A DNA stretch of 22,712 bases from an uncultured Fibrobacter sp. (GTDB lineage: Bacteria > Fibrobacterota > Fibrobacteria > Fibrobacterales > Fibrobacteraceae). The stretch covers positions 1 to 22,712 of the forward strand of contig CAMZFJ010000005.1 of NCBI GenBank assembly GCA_947306025.1, in the 5' to 3' direction. A program made the translations under genes and the position numbers. The notes below the pieces were generated by a model that was not told where the DNA came from, made no database searches, and saw nothing but the letters and a program-made list of their open reading frames with translations. Below are positions 1 to 6,927 of this stretch, piece by piece. Each line of letters begins with the position of its first letter. Position 1 is the stretch's first letter.

Positions 1-1
1 T

Positions 2-340
2 AGCACTGCTGCCGCTCCGTCTGATTCGCTTTTGAAGGATAGCACCTTGGTGCCTCCGGCAAAAGCAGATGTAAAGCCGAACGTAAAGCCCGAAGTGAAG
101 GTGAAGCTCAAGGTGGATCCAACGAAGAAGGTGAGGTCCGCATCGAAGGCTGGCGCAAGGCGAGTACGCGCGCTTCGCGAAAAAGCAGCTAAGGCCGTTG
201 AGGAACTGAAAGCCGAAGTGAAAACGAAGGCTGATGGTTCGACAAGCTCACCAACCGATAAGCCCGCCGAAACACCGAAGCCTGCTGAGACTGCGCCTGC
301 AGTGAAAAAGTCGGCGCCGGCCGAAGTGCCCGCGCTGTAA
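2..340 (+). CDS. Lys/Ala/Pro-rich protein, C-terminal part (5' end outside window)
   Basis: The reading frame is open from the first bases of the window to the TAA at 338-340, so the start lies upstream. A TTG at 32 could be read as a start but has no ribosome site. The visible 112 residues are low complexity: repeated K-P-x-V-K units, then a basic Ala/Arg stretch (KAGARRVRALREKAAKAVEE), then a Pro/Ala/Glu tail. Such tails occur in histone H1-like or other nucleic-acid-binding proteins and in linker regions, but no catalytic domain is visible and no function can be assigned. A stretch at 231-270 is shared with a second copy of a repeat at 1597-1636, so part of the tail (roughly DGSTSSPTDKPAE) may derive from a repeat that entered the gene. 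A factor-independent terminator follows at 390-420. Confidence 0.55.
   Translation, partial: STAAAPSDSLLKDSTLVPPAKADVKPNVKPEVKVKLKVDPTKKVRSASKAGARRVRALREKAAKAVEELKAEVKTKADGSTSSPTDKPAETPKPAETAPAVKKSAPAEVPAL
231..270. repeat. Interspersed repeat, copy 1 (inside coding sequence)
   Basis: This 40-nt stretch (starting CTGATGGTTCGAC) matches 1597-1636 (starting CTGATGGTTAGAC) at 34 of 40 positions by hand alignment. Copy 1 lies within an open reading frame. Copy 2 lies between two convergent genes. Confidence 0.5.
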
Positions 341-389
341 GGCGATGGTCATGCCTGCCTTTGGGCTGGCATCTCCCAATCGGAAATTC

Positions 390-420
390 AAAAAGACCTG
401 GCTTAGCGCCAGGTCTTTTT
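390..420 (+). terminator. Rho-independent terminator after the Lys-rich protein gene
   Basis: Perfect stem 391-402 with 408-419 (core AGACCTGGC / GCCAGGTCT), a 5-nt loop, an A-run before and a T5 run after. The symmetric A and T tracts mean it could work in both directions. It lies 50 bp after the stop codon. Confidence 0.85.
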
Positions 421-628
421 CGTAAAAATTGTTGGAGGTCGCGACGCTCGTGCAAACGGTTGTTAGCAAAATAAACAAAAACAAAGTAAGCCCTTGTTTT
501 TTCTTGAACGACTTTGTTAGATTATAATCAACAGTTCTGATGAACTGAGTTTCTTATATCGTTTTCTATATCCTTTCTTAAATCATTTGCTTTTATGAAA
601 ATTTCTTTCAAAAGAGAAAGGATATTTT

Positions 629-1573
629 ATGGAAGAAAAACAAGAGGCGAAAAAGCCTCACGATGCTTTTTTCCGTTGGTTGTTCGCAAATACAAATCAC
701 CTTAGGCTGCTGCTTGAACTTGCGGGGAAAGTAAATGTTGACGTGGCTGATTTCCTTGCTGCGGTAAAATTGGACACTTTAGTTCGCATTCCGGACTCGT
801 ATTCCGAAGTGTACGAAACAGGCGATGCGGATTTGGCTTTCCGCGTGAACGTCGCTACGGGAGCGCCCGTATTTGTGGGGATTCTCGTGGAACACAAGTC
901 CGGCCGTGATGCCGACACGTTTAATCAGCTTGCTCGCTACGTGCGCTCCGTGATGAAACGCTTCGACGAAGGCCGCCTGTTTGATGGTCTCCCGACGATG
1001 GCTATCATATTCTATAACGGGCGCGAAAACTGGAACCCGCTGACGTTGCTCGAAAAGGACTATCCTAAGTATTTTCACGGCATGGTGTTGCCGTTCCGCT
1101 GTGCGTTCGTGAACATGTCCGACATCCCAGACAGCGATTGTCTCGCTTGCGAAGATGTGACGACAGGCCTTGGAATTGCGGCGATGGTACATGCCTACGA
1201 CAAGGACGTTTTCCTCGATGTGTTCCGCCAATTCGCGCCTAAATTGCAAAAATTGCCGCGAAATGAGCTCTCTTGTTTGCTGAACAAGATTAGTCTATAT
1301 TTGAATGAGTTCCTTGGTAATGATGCTCTGAAGGAGTTGAACATGGCATTCAAAAGCATTGGACAAAAGTACGGATTCGTCAGCGCCGGCGATGTTTTTC
1401 GCCAACGGATAGCCGAAGCCGATCAAAGAGCCGAAAATGCTGAAGCTGAGATTGTTCAGAATCGTACCGACACTCAAAAAGTCCTGCGAGAAATGGGCAT
1501 GTCTGAAGAGAAAATAGCGGAAATGGAGGCTAAATTAGAGGCACTTCGTCAAAATAGACTGTCTCGTGGTTGA
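629..1573 (+). CDS. Rpn family PD-(D/E)XK nuclease / putative transposase-like protein
   Basis: The 314-residue product opens with the family signature HDAFFRWLF (residues 11-19). It continues with a PD-(D/E)XK nuclease core: GDADL at 65-69, then VEHKS at 87-91, giving D68, E88 and K90 as likely metal and catalytic residues. Length and order fit the Rpn / transposase_31 family, whose studied members (RpnA of E. coli) are DNA endonucleases that promote RecA-independent recombination. The C-terminal 55 residues are Glu/Ala-rich and probably coiled coil (EADQRAENAEAE, EEKIAEMEAKLEAL). The ATG at 629 has AAAGGA 7 nt upstream. The gene stands alone, with a terminator upstream and metF convergent downstream. 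A TATAAT at 523-528 could be a -10 box, but no well-spaced -35 was found. Family is confident; activity is not demonstrated. Confidence 0.85.
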   Translation: MEEKQEAKKPHDAFFRWLFANTNHLRLLLELAGKVNVDVADFLAAVKLDTLVRIPDSYSEVYETGDADLAFRVNVATGAPVFVGILVEHKSGRDADTFNQLARYVRSVMKRFDEGRLFDGLPTMAIIFYNGRENWNPLTLLEKDYPKYFHGMVLPFRCAFVNMSDIPDSDCLACEDVTTGLGIAAMVHAYDKDVFLDVFRQFAPKLQKLPRNELSCLLNKISLYLNEFLGNDALKELNMAFKSIGQKYGFVSAGDVFRQRIAEADQRAENAEAEIVQNRTDTQKVLREMGMSEEKIAEMEAKLEALRQNRLSRG

Positions 1574-1596
1574 AATTCTTGTTCCAACCAAGGTCG

Positions 1597-1660
1597 CTGA
1601 TGGTTAGACGAGCTCACCAATCGGTAAGCTCGCTGAGCCTGCCGAAGCGCCGGCGCCGTT
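1597..1660. repeat. Imperfect palindromic intergenic repeat, copy 2, between convergent genes
   Basis: Positions 1597-1636 match 231-270 at 34/40. The element extends into a GC-rich imperfect palindrome: GAGCTCACC on one side, GCTCGCTGAGCC and GCCGGCGCCG on the other. It sits exactly between the stop codons of the Rpn gene (1573) and metF (1660, minus strand), a place where such repeats often act as bidirectional terminators. No T-tract marks it as a classical terminator. Confidence 0.45.
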
Positions 1661-2550
1661 TACCCTGCGAAGTTCTTCCCGAGAATCGCAGAAACGTTCC
1701 TGAGGATGCCTTCGGCGACGTCCGGCTTGTTCATGGAATAAACGTGCACGTTCGTGATGCCGTTGGCGTAGAGGTCGATAATCTGGTCGCTGGCGTAGAT
1801 GATGCCTGCCTGCTTCATGGCGTCTGGATCGCTACCGAACTTGTCGACGAGCGACTTGAAGCGCTGCGGCATGAACGAACCGGAAAGCTTGATGGCGCGT
1901 TCGACCTGGTTGGCGTTCGTAATCGGCATGATGCCGGGGAGCACTGGACAGTTCACGCCAGCGTCGCGGAGCTTGTAAAGGAAACTGAAGAAAAGGTTGT
2001 TGTCAAAGACCATCTGCGTCGTGAGAAAGTCTGCGCCTGCATCCACCTTTTCCTTGAGGTGCTTGATGTCGTCGGCCTGATTTGCGCTTTCCGGGTGCTT
2101 TTCGGGGTAGCAGGCAGCGCCAATGCAAAAGTCCGAATCGCTAGCCTTGAGTTCGCGGATGAGTTCCACAGCGTGGTGGTAATCGCAGTCGCCACGACCG
2201 TTCGCAATGAGTTCCGGCGTGAGGTCGCCACGGAGAGCCATCACGTTCTTGATGCCGGCAGCCTTCATGTCTTCGATGCGCTGGTGGATCGTTTCCTTGG
2301 TGCTCGAAATGCAAGTGAGGTGGGCGAGCATCGGAATCCCGAAATTGTACTTGAGATTCTTGGCTATTTCGAGCGTGTACTGGCTCACTCCGCCGCCTGC
2401 GCCGTACGTGACGCTCATGAATGCCGGGTTAAGCTTTGCAATTGCTTCGGTTGCGGCTTTAACGTTTTCAAAACTCGTTTCTTTTTTGGGCGGGAACACC
2501 TCGAAGGAGAGGCTCATCTTGTCTTGCTTCAGGATGTCGATAATCTTCAT
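1660..2550 (-). CDS. metF: 5,10-methylenetetrahydrofolate reductase
   Basis: FAD-dependent reduction of 5,10-methylene-THF to 5-methyl-THF, the methyl donor for methionine synthesis; cytosolic TIM-barrel enzyme. The 296-residue product has the MetF landmarks in order: FEVFPPK (16-22, with the catalytic-type Glu17), SVTYGAGGG (46-54), the LAHLTC strand, LRGD, then FLTTQMVFDN and PVLPGIMP. Length matches bacterial MetF (about 290-300). I chose the ATG at 2548-2550 because GGAGAT lies just upstream. The open frame extends further 5' to 2676, but that part lacks homology-like character and a ribosome site. It is a single gene; the upstream region holds a dyad that may be an operator. The 3' end is convergent with the Rpn gene. 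Confidence 0.95.
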   Translation of the reverse strand: MKIIDILKQDKMSLSFEVFPPKKETSFENVKAATEAIAKLNPAFMSVTYGAGGGVSQYTLEIAKNLKYNFGIPMLAHLTCISSTKETIHQRIEDMKAAGIKNVMALRGDLTPELIANGRGDCDYHHAVELIRELKASDSDFCIGAACYPEKHPESANQADDIKHLKEKVDAGADFLTTQMVFDNNLFFSFLYKLRDAGVNCPVLPGIMPITNANQVERAIKLSGSFMPQRFKSLVDKFGSDPDAMKQAGIIYASDQIIDLYANGITNVHVYSMNKPDVAEGILRNVSAILGKNFAG

Positions 2551-2619
2551 TGTATCTCCGTGCAACGGTCGGGCTTGTGCTGTTGATCTGCGGGCCAATG
2601 CCGAGTGTTGCGCTATAAG

Positions 2620-2655
2620 TTTATGCAAATATTTAAATTCATGCATAAATGTAAA
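2620..2655 (-). promoter_or_regulatory. Candidate metF promoter with operator-like dyad
   Basis: TTTATGCA at 2620-2627 and TGCATAAA at 2642-2649 form a perfect 8-bp inverted repeat with a 14-nt AT-rich spacer. Read on the minus strand, a TTTACA (-35-like, 2655-2650) is followed after 16-17 nt by AATATT/ATATTT (-10-like). The dyad therefore fills the spacer and a bound protein would occlude the promoter. The matches are seen; the regulatory role is inferred. The leader to the metF ATG is about 70-80 nt. Confidence 0.4.
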
Positions 2656-2725
2656 TAAAATTCCCGATAATGGCAATGGGGATTACGTAATTTTTTGGAG
2701 AGATGAGTGTTATTCTGTGCTAAAA

Positions 2726-2755
2726 TTGACGAAAAAACAAATAATTTACTATATT
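2726..2755 (+). promoter_or_regulatory. Sigma70-type promoter for tRNA-Arg
   Basis: TTGACG (2726-2731), an 18-nt AT-rich spacer, and TATATT (2750-2755). The -10 box ends 14 nt before the mature tRNA start, so transcription would begin just ahead of the tRNA 5' end. Confidence 0.6.
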
Positions 2756-2769
2756 GTGTGCTCACAAAT

Positions 2770-2843
2770 GCCGTCGTAGCTCAGTTGGATAGAGCAGTTG
2801 CCTTCTAAGCAACGGGTCGTGGGTTCGACTCCCGCCGACGGTA
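2770..2843 (+). tRNA. tRNA-Arg (anticodon TCT)
   Basis: A complete cloverleaf is visible. Acceptor stem 2770-2776 pairs with 2836-2842 (one G-T pair at the end). The D arm is GCTC/GAGC. The anticodon stem GTTGC/GCAAC encloses loop CTTCTAA, with anticodon TCT at 2804-2806. The T arm GTGGG/CCCGC has loop TTCGACT, and the discriminator is A2843. It reads AGA and AGG codons. CCA is not encoded, so it must be added after transcription. A promoter lies upstream and a strong hairpin begins at the tRNA 3' end. Confidence 0.95.
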
Positions 2844-2880
2844 TGAAAAGAGGTCCCCTTGTGGGACCTCTTTTCATACC
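2840..2880 (+). terminator. 18-bp perfect hairpin directly at the tRNA 3' end
   Basis: 2840-2857 pairs perfectly with 2863-2880 around loop CTTGT, with core AGAGGTCCC / GGGACCTCT. The stem begins inside the last four bases of the tRNA gene. The 3' arm holds T4, but no longer T-tract follows, so it may serve as terminator, as processing signal, or both. Confidence 0.6.
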
Positions 2881-2910
2881 GTTTGGTGCAATAGGAGAAG
2901 CCAAGTTCGA

Positions 2911-3012
2911 CCTCTGCGTAAGGCGAGAGCAGCGACCGAGAGTGCTCGGGCATTGCCGAGACGTAGCAGAGGCTACAAAGCACGGAGTGCTTTGTGACCC
3001 CCGCCGACGGTA
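2911..3012. other. Structured intergenic element ending in a copy of the tRNA-Arg 3' end
   Basis: Several stems are visible: CCTCTGC 2911-2917 with GCAGAGG 2966-2972; inside it CCGAG 2936-2940 with CTCGG 2945-2949; and a 9-bp hairpin ACAAAGCAC 2975-2983 with GTGCTTTGT 2987-2995 (loop GGA). It ends at 2996-3012 with 17 nt that match the tRNA 3' end (2827-2843) at 16 of 17 positions. No convincing coding frame is present. It could be a mobile repeat unit, an attachment-site scar or a structured RNA. Confidence 0.5.
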
Positions 3013-3034
3013 ATGCTTGCCATCAACGGTCTGC

Positions 3035-3064
3035 AAAAAAAGACCCCGACTCAGAGGCCGGGGC
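3035..3064 (-). terminator. Rho-independent terminator for the TlpA-like gene
   Basis: On the minus strand, CCCCG at 3063-3059 pairs with CGGGG at 3048-3044 and is followed by a T7 run (plus-strand A-run 3035-3041). A second stem, ATTCCCGC 3076-3083 with GCGGGAAT 3090-3097, lies between it and the stop codon. Confidence 0.7.
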
Positions 3065-3104
3065 GAAAAATGAAGATTCCCGCTCGGAGGCGGGAATGAC
3101 AAGT

Positions 3105-3647
3105 TTACTTCTTCAAAATATTGTTGAGCGTGGCGCGGAGATGGTTCATGTTCGCTTCGTTCAAGGTTTCGTAGCGGTAGAACGTTCCGTCCTTCTGTAC
3201 CAGGTAGACGACCGGGATGTAACCGGTGCCGTAGGCGGGGCCAAATTCACTGTCGGTATCCTGGAATACTGGAATAACGGCGTGGTACTGGTCGATGAAA
3301 AGGCGGATGTCGTTCTTCTTGATGCCGCCGTTCAAGCCGATGGCGATACCCGTAAGCCCCTTGGCTTCATATTCCTTGATGAGGTTCTGAATTTCGGGGA
3401 AGTGCTTTTGGCAATGCGGGCACTTGGGGCTGAAATAGTAGATGAGAAGCGGGCGGTTAGCGAAATGGCTGAACATGATCCCCGGATCGCTGATGCCCGA
3501 AAGGTGCTTGGAAAAGTCCATTTTCATGGGTTGTTCGGTCTTGGAATCCATCATTAATTTGACATCGGCAACTTGCGGTTCTGGTGCAAACTGAGCAAAA
3601 CACATTGCTGCAGCAAAGGCAATCAAAGCGAAAATACGACTGAACAT
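3105..3647 (-). CDS. Secreted TlpA/ResA-like thioredoxin-fold protein
   Basis: Thiol-disulfide exchange protein of the cell envelope. The N-terminus has a signal peptide (basic start, hydrophobic FALIAFAAAMCFA, cleavage probably after Ala at FAQ). The thioredoxin fold is marked by LLIYYFSPKCPHCQKHFPEI, with CPHC at about residues 76-79, and by a cis-proline loop TGYIPVVYLV near the end. Length (about 180 residues) fits the TlpA family. I chose the ATG at 3645-3647 over the one at 3651-3653: AGGAG (3659-3655) is 7 nt from the former and only 1 nt from the latter. Likely role is reducing or isomerising disulfides, or heme/thiol maturation, in the periplasm; the substrate is unknown. It is monocistronic with a terminator pair downstream. 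Confidence 0.85.
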   Translation of the reverse strand: MFSRIFALIAFAAAMCFAQFAPEPQVADVKLMMDSKTEQPMKMDFSKHLSGISDPGIMFSHFANRPLLIYYFSPKCPHCQKHFPEIQNLIKEYEAKGLTGIAIGLNGGIKKNDIRLFIDQYHAVIPVFQDTDSEFGPAYGTGYIPVVYLVQKDGTFYRYETLNEANMNHLRATLNNILKK

Positions 3648-3792
3648 TCTCATACTCCTAAAGACTTTGGGTTAATCCCTGGGAATCCTATTTAAACAGT
3701 TGTAAAATACCAAAAAATAAGGGGGCTAATTGTGATTTTCGTCAAAAAAAGGCAAAAATAATGTAAAAAATAACGTTTTCCGGGCGGCGGCG

Positions 3793-4911
3793 CTATTCCA
3801 TCAAGATTCTCTTGAAATTCTCCGGTGAAAATAGCGGATTTTCCATGAATTCTTGCTCCAGAATGCCCATGATTTCTTCGGAATACTCCGTTTGCTTGCT
3901 GAACAATTTAATGGCGTTAATCTTTGCAACTTGCGGATCGTGTGGCGAGGCACTTTCGTTTGCTGCTGGCGTGCATGTGGCGCGGGCGAAAATTTCACCG
4001 AACTTTTGAAGCATGACCCAGAAGTAAATGGCAAACTCGACCTTGGTAAGGCTGTTCCCGTCGAAAAGACTTTTCTCGTAGTAGCGGAACAGCAAGTAGG
4101 CGATGATTTTCTCACCGTCGCTGTCGGTGAATAGTCCGGCGCATTCTCTGTTCTTGCCGTCTTCAAGATTTCGTGAAACCTGTGCCAGTTTTGCGTATGC
4201 GCGGTCCCAGGCGGGGCCGAAGCTTTCGCCTTTGGCTAAAACCTCGATCCACGACCGGAGGATGTTGTTCGAAATTTTGGAATTGCGATCGCTATCGGTT
4301 GTTGTTGATATGTTGTGAATACTTTGTTCTAAATCTTCGAAGCCGCTTATTTCAACGGCGAAGTCCAATATTTCAATAAGACGTTTGTTGAGCGGTCTAT
4401 CGTGCTCTGCAAGAATTTTGAATAAATGTTCTCTCTCTTCGAAAATCGCATCGCGTGCTTCAATCGCATCTTCGGGAATATCGTCTGGCTCGTCATCAAT
4501 TTCACGCTCGATGAATGCAATGGGCGAGGTGGCGGTTCCTTTTGATTCGAGCAAAAGCCGCACTCCCTCTTCGCAACAGAGCCCGATGCCTTTTTCCATG
4601 ATGTCGCCGTAAACTTCAACAAATCGCGGATGCTCTCGGCAAATGTCGCAAAGGCTGTCTTCACCGAGGTTGCAAATCATGTCGCAAAGACCATCATGCC
4701 GTAAGAACGGGCAACGATCGCCAGCGAGTAATTTGAAATGACCATCTTCGATGTTTTCACGGAGCTTCTCTCCGAATGTGCCCTTGACTTTCGCATAGCG
4801 CTTGGCGCTAACATCGTCGACGTCAATTTCCCAGCCAACGCAACAAGTGTCTGTGCATTTGCCAGCGATGCAACGGAACGAATCATAAAAATCAGGAACA
4901 CGAAGAAGCAT
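3793..4911 (-). CDS. FliB-like Cys-rich protein (annotated family: flagellin lysine-N-methylase)
   Basis: The 372-residue product begins with the FliB-type signature: PDFYDSFRC, then C14, C19 and C23-C24 (CxxxxCxxxCC) followed by GWEID. A second cluster reads DRCPFLRHDGLCDMIC and SLCDICREHPR, and a third GLCCEEG. These cysteines are typical of proteins named flagellin lysine-N-methylase (FliB), which methylate lysines of flagellin and are reported to carry an iron-sulfur cluster. No flagellar gene lies in this window and, if the organism is Fibrobacter, none is expected, so the true substrate is probably something else. The start at 4911 matches the family N-terminus, but no Shine-Dalgarno sequence is visible. 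The WYL regulator ends 50 bp upstream on the same strand, so cotranscription is possible. Confidence 0.75.
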   Translation of the reverse strand: MLLRVPDFYDSFRCIAGKCTDTCCVGWEIDVDDVSAKRYAKVKGTFGEKLRENIEDGHFKLLAGDRCPFLRHDGLCDMICNLGEDSLCDICREHPRFVEVYGDIMEKGIGLCCEEGVRLLLESKGTATSPIAFIEREIDDEPDDIPEDAIEARDAIFEEREHLFKILAEHDRPLNKRLIEILDFAVEISGFEDLEQSIHNISTTTDSDRNSKISNNILRSWIEVLAKGESFGPAWDRAYAKLAQVSRNLEDGKNRECAGLFTDSDGEKIIAYLLFRYYEKSLFDGNSLTKVEFAIYFWVMLQKFGEIFARATCTPAANESASPHDPQVAKINAIKLFSKQTEYSEEIMGILEQEFMENPLFSPENFKRILME

Positions 4912-4960
4912 GTGGTAAATTTAGTTAATAGTTGTAAGTTACTAGTTACTAAATCGCTTT

Positions 4961-6007
4961 TTAAAAATCGAAGTTCAGCGTGTTGTTTCCGTATGTCGGG
5001 TATGCAGAAAGCAAATGGTTCCCAAAATTATGCAACCGCATGCGAAGAGATTCCGGCTTGATGACTTGTGCGGAATCAGCAAAACTGAGTACCCAGCGGA
5101 ATAGCAATTCGTTGGCTTCGACCTTCATTTTGACCAACAATCCGTATCTCCCTTCATCAATAATACTCATGGAACGGTGATATGGTTTTTCTTCAAGGAA
5201 TGTGCGGACATGGCTCGGAAAGCGGATTTCAACATCTTCCGCTTTTGGGTCTTGCTTGCCCAAAATGGCTGAACCCAAATTTACTCGCTTGCGCAAATTT
5301 TCAACAGCTTTAGGATCGTCTTTGAATGTTTCATTCGTGAGCGAAACATTCTGTAATCGCCGAAACTTTAGCACGTAAGTTTGATTGGTGTGCGTTTCAG
5401 ATTTGCAGCCCACGTATAATTCGCCTTGGTACACGATAATCATTAGTGGAATGCGAATCGACGGCATATTCGAATTCTCGGTAATGTTGGTCACCTTGAT
5501 TTTGCGGCATTCATGAATAGCCTGCAGAATAATCTTTAGCTTTTCGCTCGCGTCTTCTTCGTAATCAGGAGGTGTGCCCATAAAAAGGATTCGCTTGCCC
5601 AAGTCGTCTGAAAGGCGCTTCAAAGAGTCAAGTTCTTGTCGCGGGAGAGAATCCTTAATCTTTGTCAATAGTGAATGTATAGTGTCGCTTGTAGCCGGGT
5701 AAATGTTCGCAATGCGCTGCAAGAATACCAAGTGCAGCATGGTATTTTCAAAGTTCGGAAACAGTAAACGATCGGCAGACTTAAGTGCCGATGAATAGAC
5801 AAACGAACGGCTTTTCCCGCTCACCTTGATATAGCGGCCGCCATCCATTTCGCTCAAATACTGCATGTCTCGTTGAAGATTGCGCCGCTCGTTTTTAGGT
5901 ATGCTGAATATGACCATCAATTCAGTGATGGTGTATGTCTTTTCGGGGTGCGAAATTACTTCTGCAAACAGCCGCACTCTACGTTCTCCACGAATCATAT
6001 CAGCCAT
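4961..6007 (-). CDS. WYL-domain transcriptional regulator
   Basis: The 348-residue protein has an N-terminal winged helix-turn-helix of the YafY/PafC type (RRVRLFAEVISHP, then YTITELMVIFSIPKNERRNLQRDMQYLSE, about residues 9-55). A central WYL-type ligand-binding domain (KIKVTNI through YVGCKSETHTNQTYVLKFRRLQNV) and a C-terminal WCX-like extension follow. Members sense nucleic acids or other ligands, and many control phage defence or DNA-repair genes. The ATG at 6007 is preceded by GAGGTG. An inverted repeat (6025-6043) lies in the leader and an 18-nt sequence (6144-6161) lies upstream; both are candidate operators. The gene stands at the left edge of the AT-rich block and faces away from it. 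Confidence 0.85.
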   Translation of the reverse strand: MADMIRGERRVRLFAEVISHPEKTYTITELMVIFSIPKNERRNLQRDMQYLSEMDGGRYIKVSGKSRSFVYSSALKSADRLLFPNFENTMLHLVFLQRIANIYPATSDTIHSLLTKIKDSLPRQELDSLKRLSDDLGKRILFMGTPPDYEEDASEKLKIILQAIHECRKIKVTNITENSNMPSIRIPLMIIVYQGELYVGCKSETHTNQTYVLKFRRLQNVSLTNETFKDDPKAVENLRKRVNLGSAILGKQDPKAEDVEIRFPSHVRTFLEEKPYHRSMSIIDEGRYGLLVKMKVEANELLFRWVLSFADSAQVIKPESLRMRLHNFGNHLLSAYPTYGNNTLNFDF

Positions 6008-6024
6008 AATACACCTCTTTTTTA

Positions 6025-6043
6025 AAGCCTCAATTAGAGGCTT
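6025..6043. promoter_or_regulatory. Inverted repeat in the leader of the WYL regulator gene
   Basis: AAGCCTC (6025-6031) and GAGGCTT (6037-6043) form a perfect 7-bp stem around AATTA, 18 bp upstream of the start codon. It could be an autoregulatory operator or an attenuator-like hairpin. T/A runs next to it (6018-6026) make terminator activity on either strand possible. Confidence 0.4.
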
Positions 6044-6143
6044 CTGTTCTACTAAATCTAGATAAATAGTATGTCAAATAGTGACATTTTTTGGTTAGAC
6101 GCTCCGACAAGAAAAAAACTTCACTTTTTTAGAAAATAAATAT

Positions 6144-6161
6144 TCACTGCGACAAATACGG
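6144..6161. repeat. 18-nt direct repeat, left copy
   Basis: TCACTGCGACAAATACGG, identical to 13423-13440 and in the same orientation. It lies in the divergent region between the WYL regulator and the first accessory gene. Either an island boundary or a shared operator. Confidence 0.7.
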
Positions 6162-6258
6162 ACGCGAATGGAAATGATTTGATTTCAACACTCAAATAAT
6201 GGAACGTAAAATCCCAAGTTCTTTGACATATTATTTTCAAATAATGTAGTTTTATCGC

Positions 6259-6927
6259 ATGCTCATTTATCATGGTTCTGAAAAGCGAATCGAATGCCCT
6301 GTTTTGGGGTTAGGAAACCCGCGTAATGATTACGGGAGAGGTTTCTATTGCACTGAATCGCTAGAACTTGCTAAAGAATTGGCTTGCCAAAAAAATTCTG
6401 ATGGCTTTGCAAATTCTTATGAGCTGGATTTGTCGGGATTGAAGGTTCTCGATCTGTCTGCGGAAAATTTCAGCATACTCCATTGGCTTACAATTTTGAT
6501 GCAGAATAGGGTGTTCTCGCCTAAGTCTCCGCTGGGCAGAGCAAATCTGGAGTTTTTGACGGAAAAATTTCAGGTGCCTTATCAGGAATACGATGTTATT
6601 AAGGGTTATCGTGCTAACGATTCTTACTTCTGGTTTGCAAGTGATTTTTTGGAAAACGTCATTCCTATTCAAAACCTTGCTAGCTCTATGAAACTTGGTA
6701 GCCTTGGCTTGCAGGTGGTTTTTAAATCGGAAAAGGCTTTTGCTCAGTTGCAATTCAAGGATGCCGAAAAGGCTGACAAAGAAGAATACTACGTCAAGTA
6801 TCACAAACGTGATGATGCCGCTCGAAAGAATTACTTGGACGGTTTGCGAAAGCTCCGCCCAAGCGATGGAGTTTACTTAATTGATATCGTTCGAAATCCG
6901 AGGTTGCTCGATGAAATACGCTTATAG
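6259..6927 (+). CDS. DUF3990-type ADP-ribosyltransferase-like protein
   Basis: The 222-residue protein starts MLIYHGSEKRI and has NDYGRGFYCTES at residues 23-34. That is the DUF3990 signature: His5 of YHG and Tyr30 of GRGFY match the H-Y part of the ADP-ribosyltransferase fold. Family members are thought to be ART-like and are often found in toxin or immunity settings, but a reaction is not proven. The C-terminal part (DGVYLIDIVRNPRLLDEI) is conserved-looking. No Shine-Dalgarno sequence precedes the ATG. A perfect TTGACA (6223-6228) lies upstream with only a weak -10 (TAGTTT, 18-nt spacing), which would place the transcript start next to the ATG. The gene overlaps the next by 17 bp, so the two are coupled. 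AT content is higher than in the cell wall genes. Confidence 0.7.
   Translation: MLIYHGSEKRIECPVLGLGNPRNDYGRGFYCTESLELAKELACQKNSDGFANSYELDLSGLKVLDLSAENFSILHWLTILMQNRVFSPKSPLGRANLEFLTEKFQVPYQEYDVIKGYRANDSYFWFASDFLENVIPIQNLASSMKLGSLGLQVVFKSEKAFAQLQFKDAEKADKEEYYVKYHKRDDAARKNYLDGLRKLRPSDGVYLIDIVRNPRLLDEIRL

Noticed and set aside
504..528. TTGAAC...TATAAT as a promoter for the Rpn gene
   Set aside because: Spacing is only 13 nt, too short for a standard sigma70 promoter.
1570..2586. Long open frame on the plus strand opposite metF
   Set aside because: The minus strand encodes MetF with all family motifs; the plus-strand translation has no domain character and is a shadow.
2749..3102. Minus-strand open frame across the tRNA containing GVEPTTRCLEGNCSIQLSYDG
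   Set aside because: This peptide is the antisense translation of a tRNA, a common spurious annotation.
6192..6246. Two copies of TCAAATAATG (6192-6201, 6237-6246) upstream of the DUF3990 gene
   Set aside because: Ten AT-rich bases can repeat by chance in this AT-rich region; no further support.
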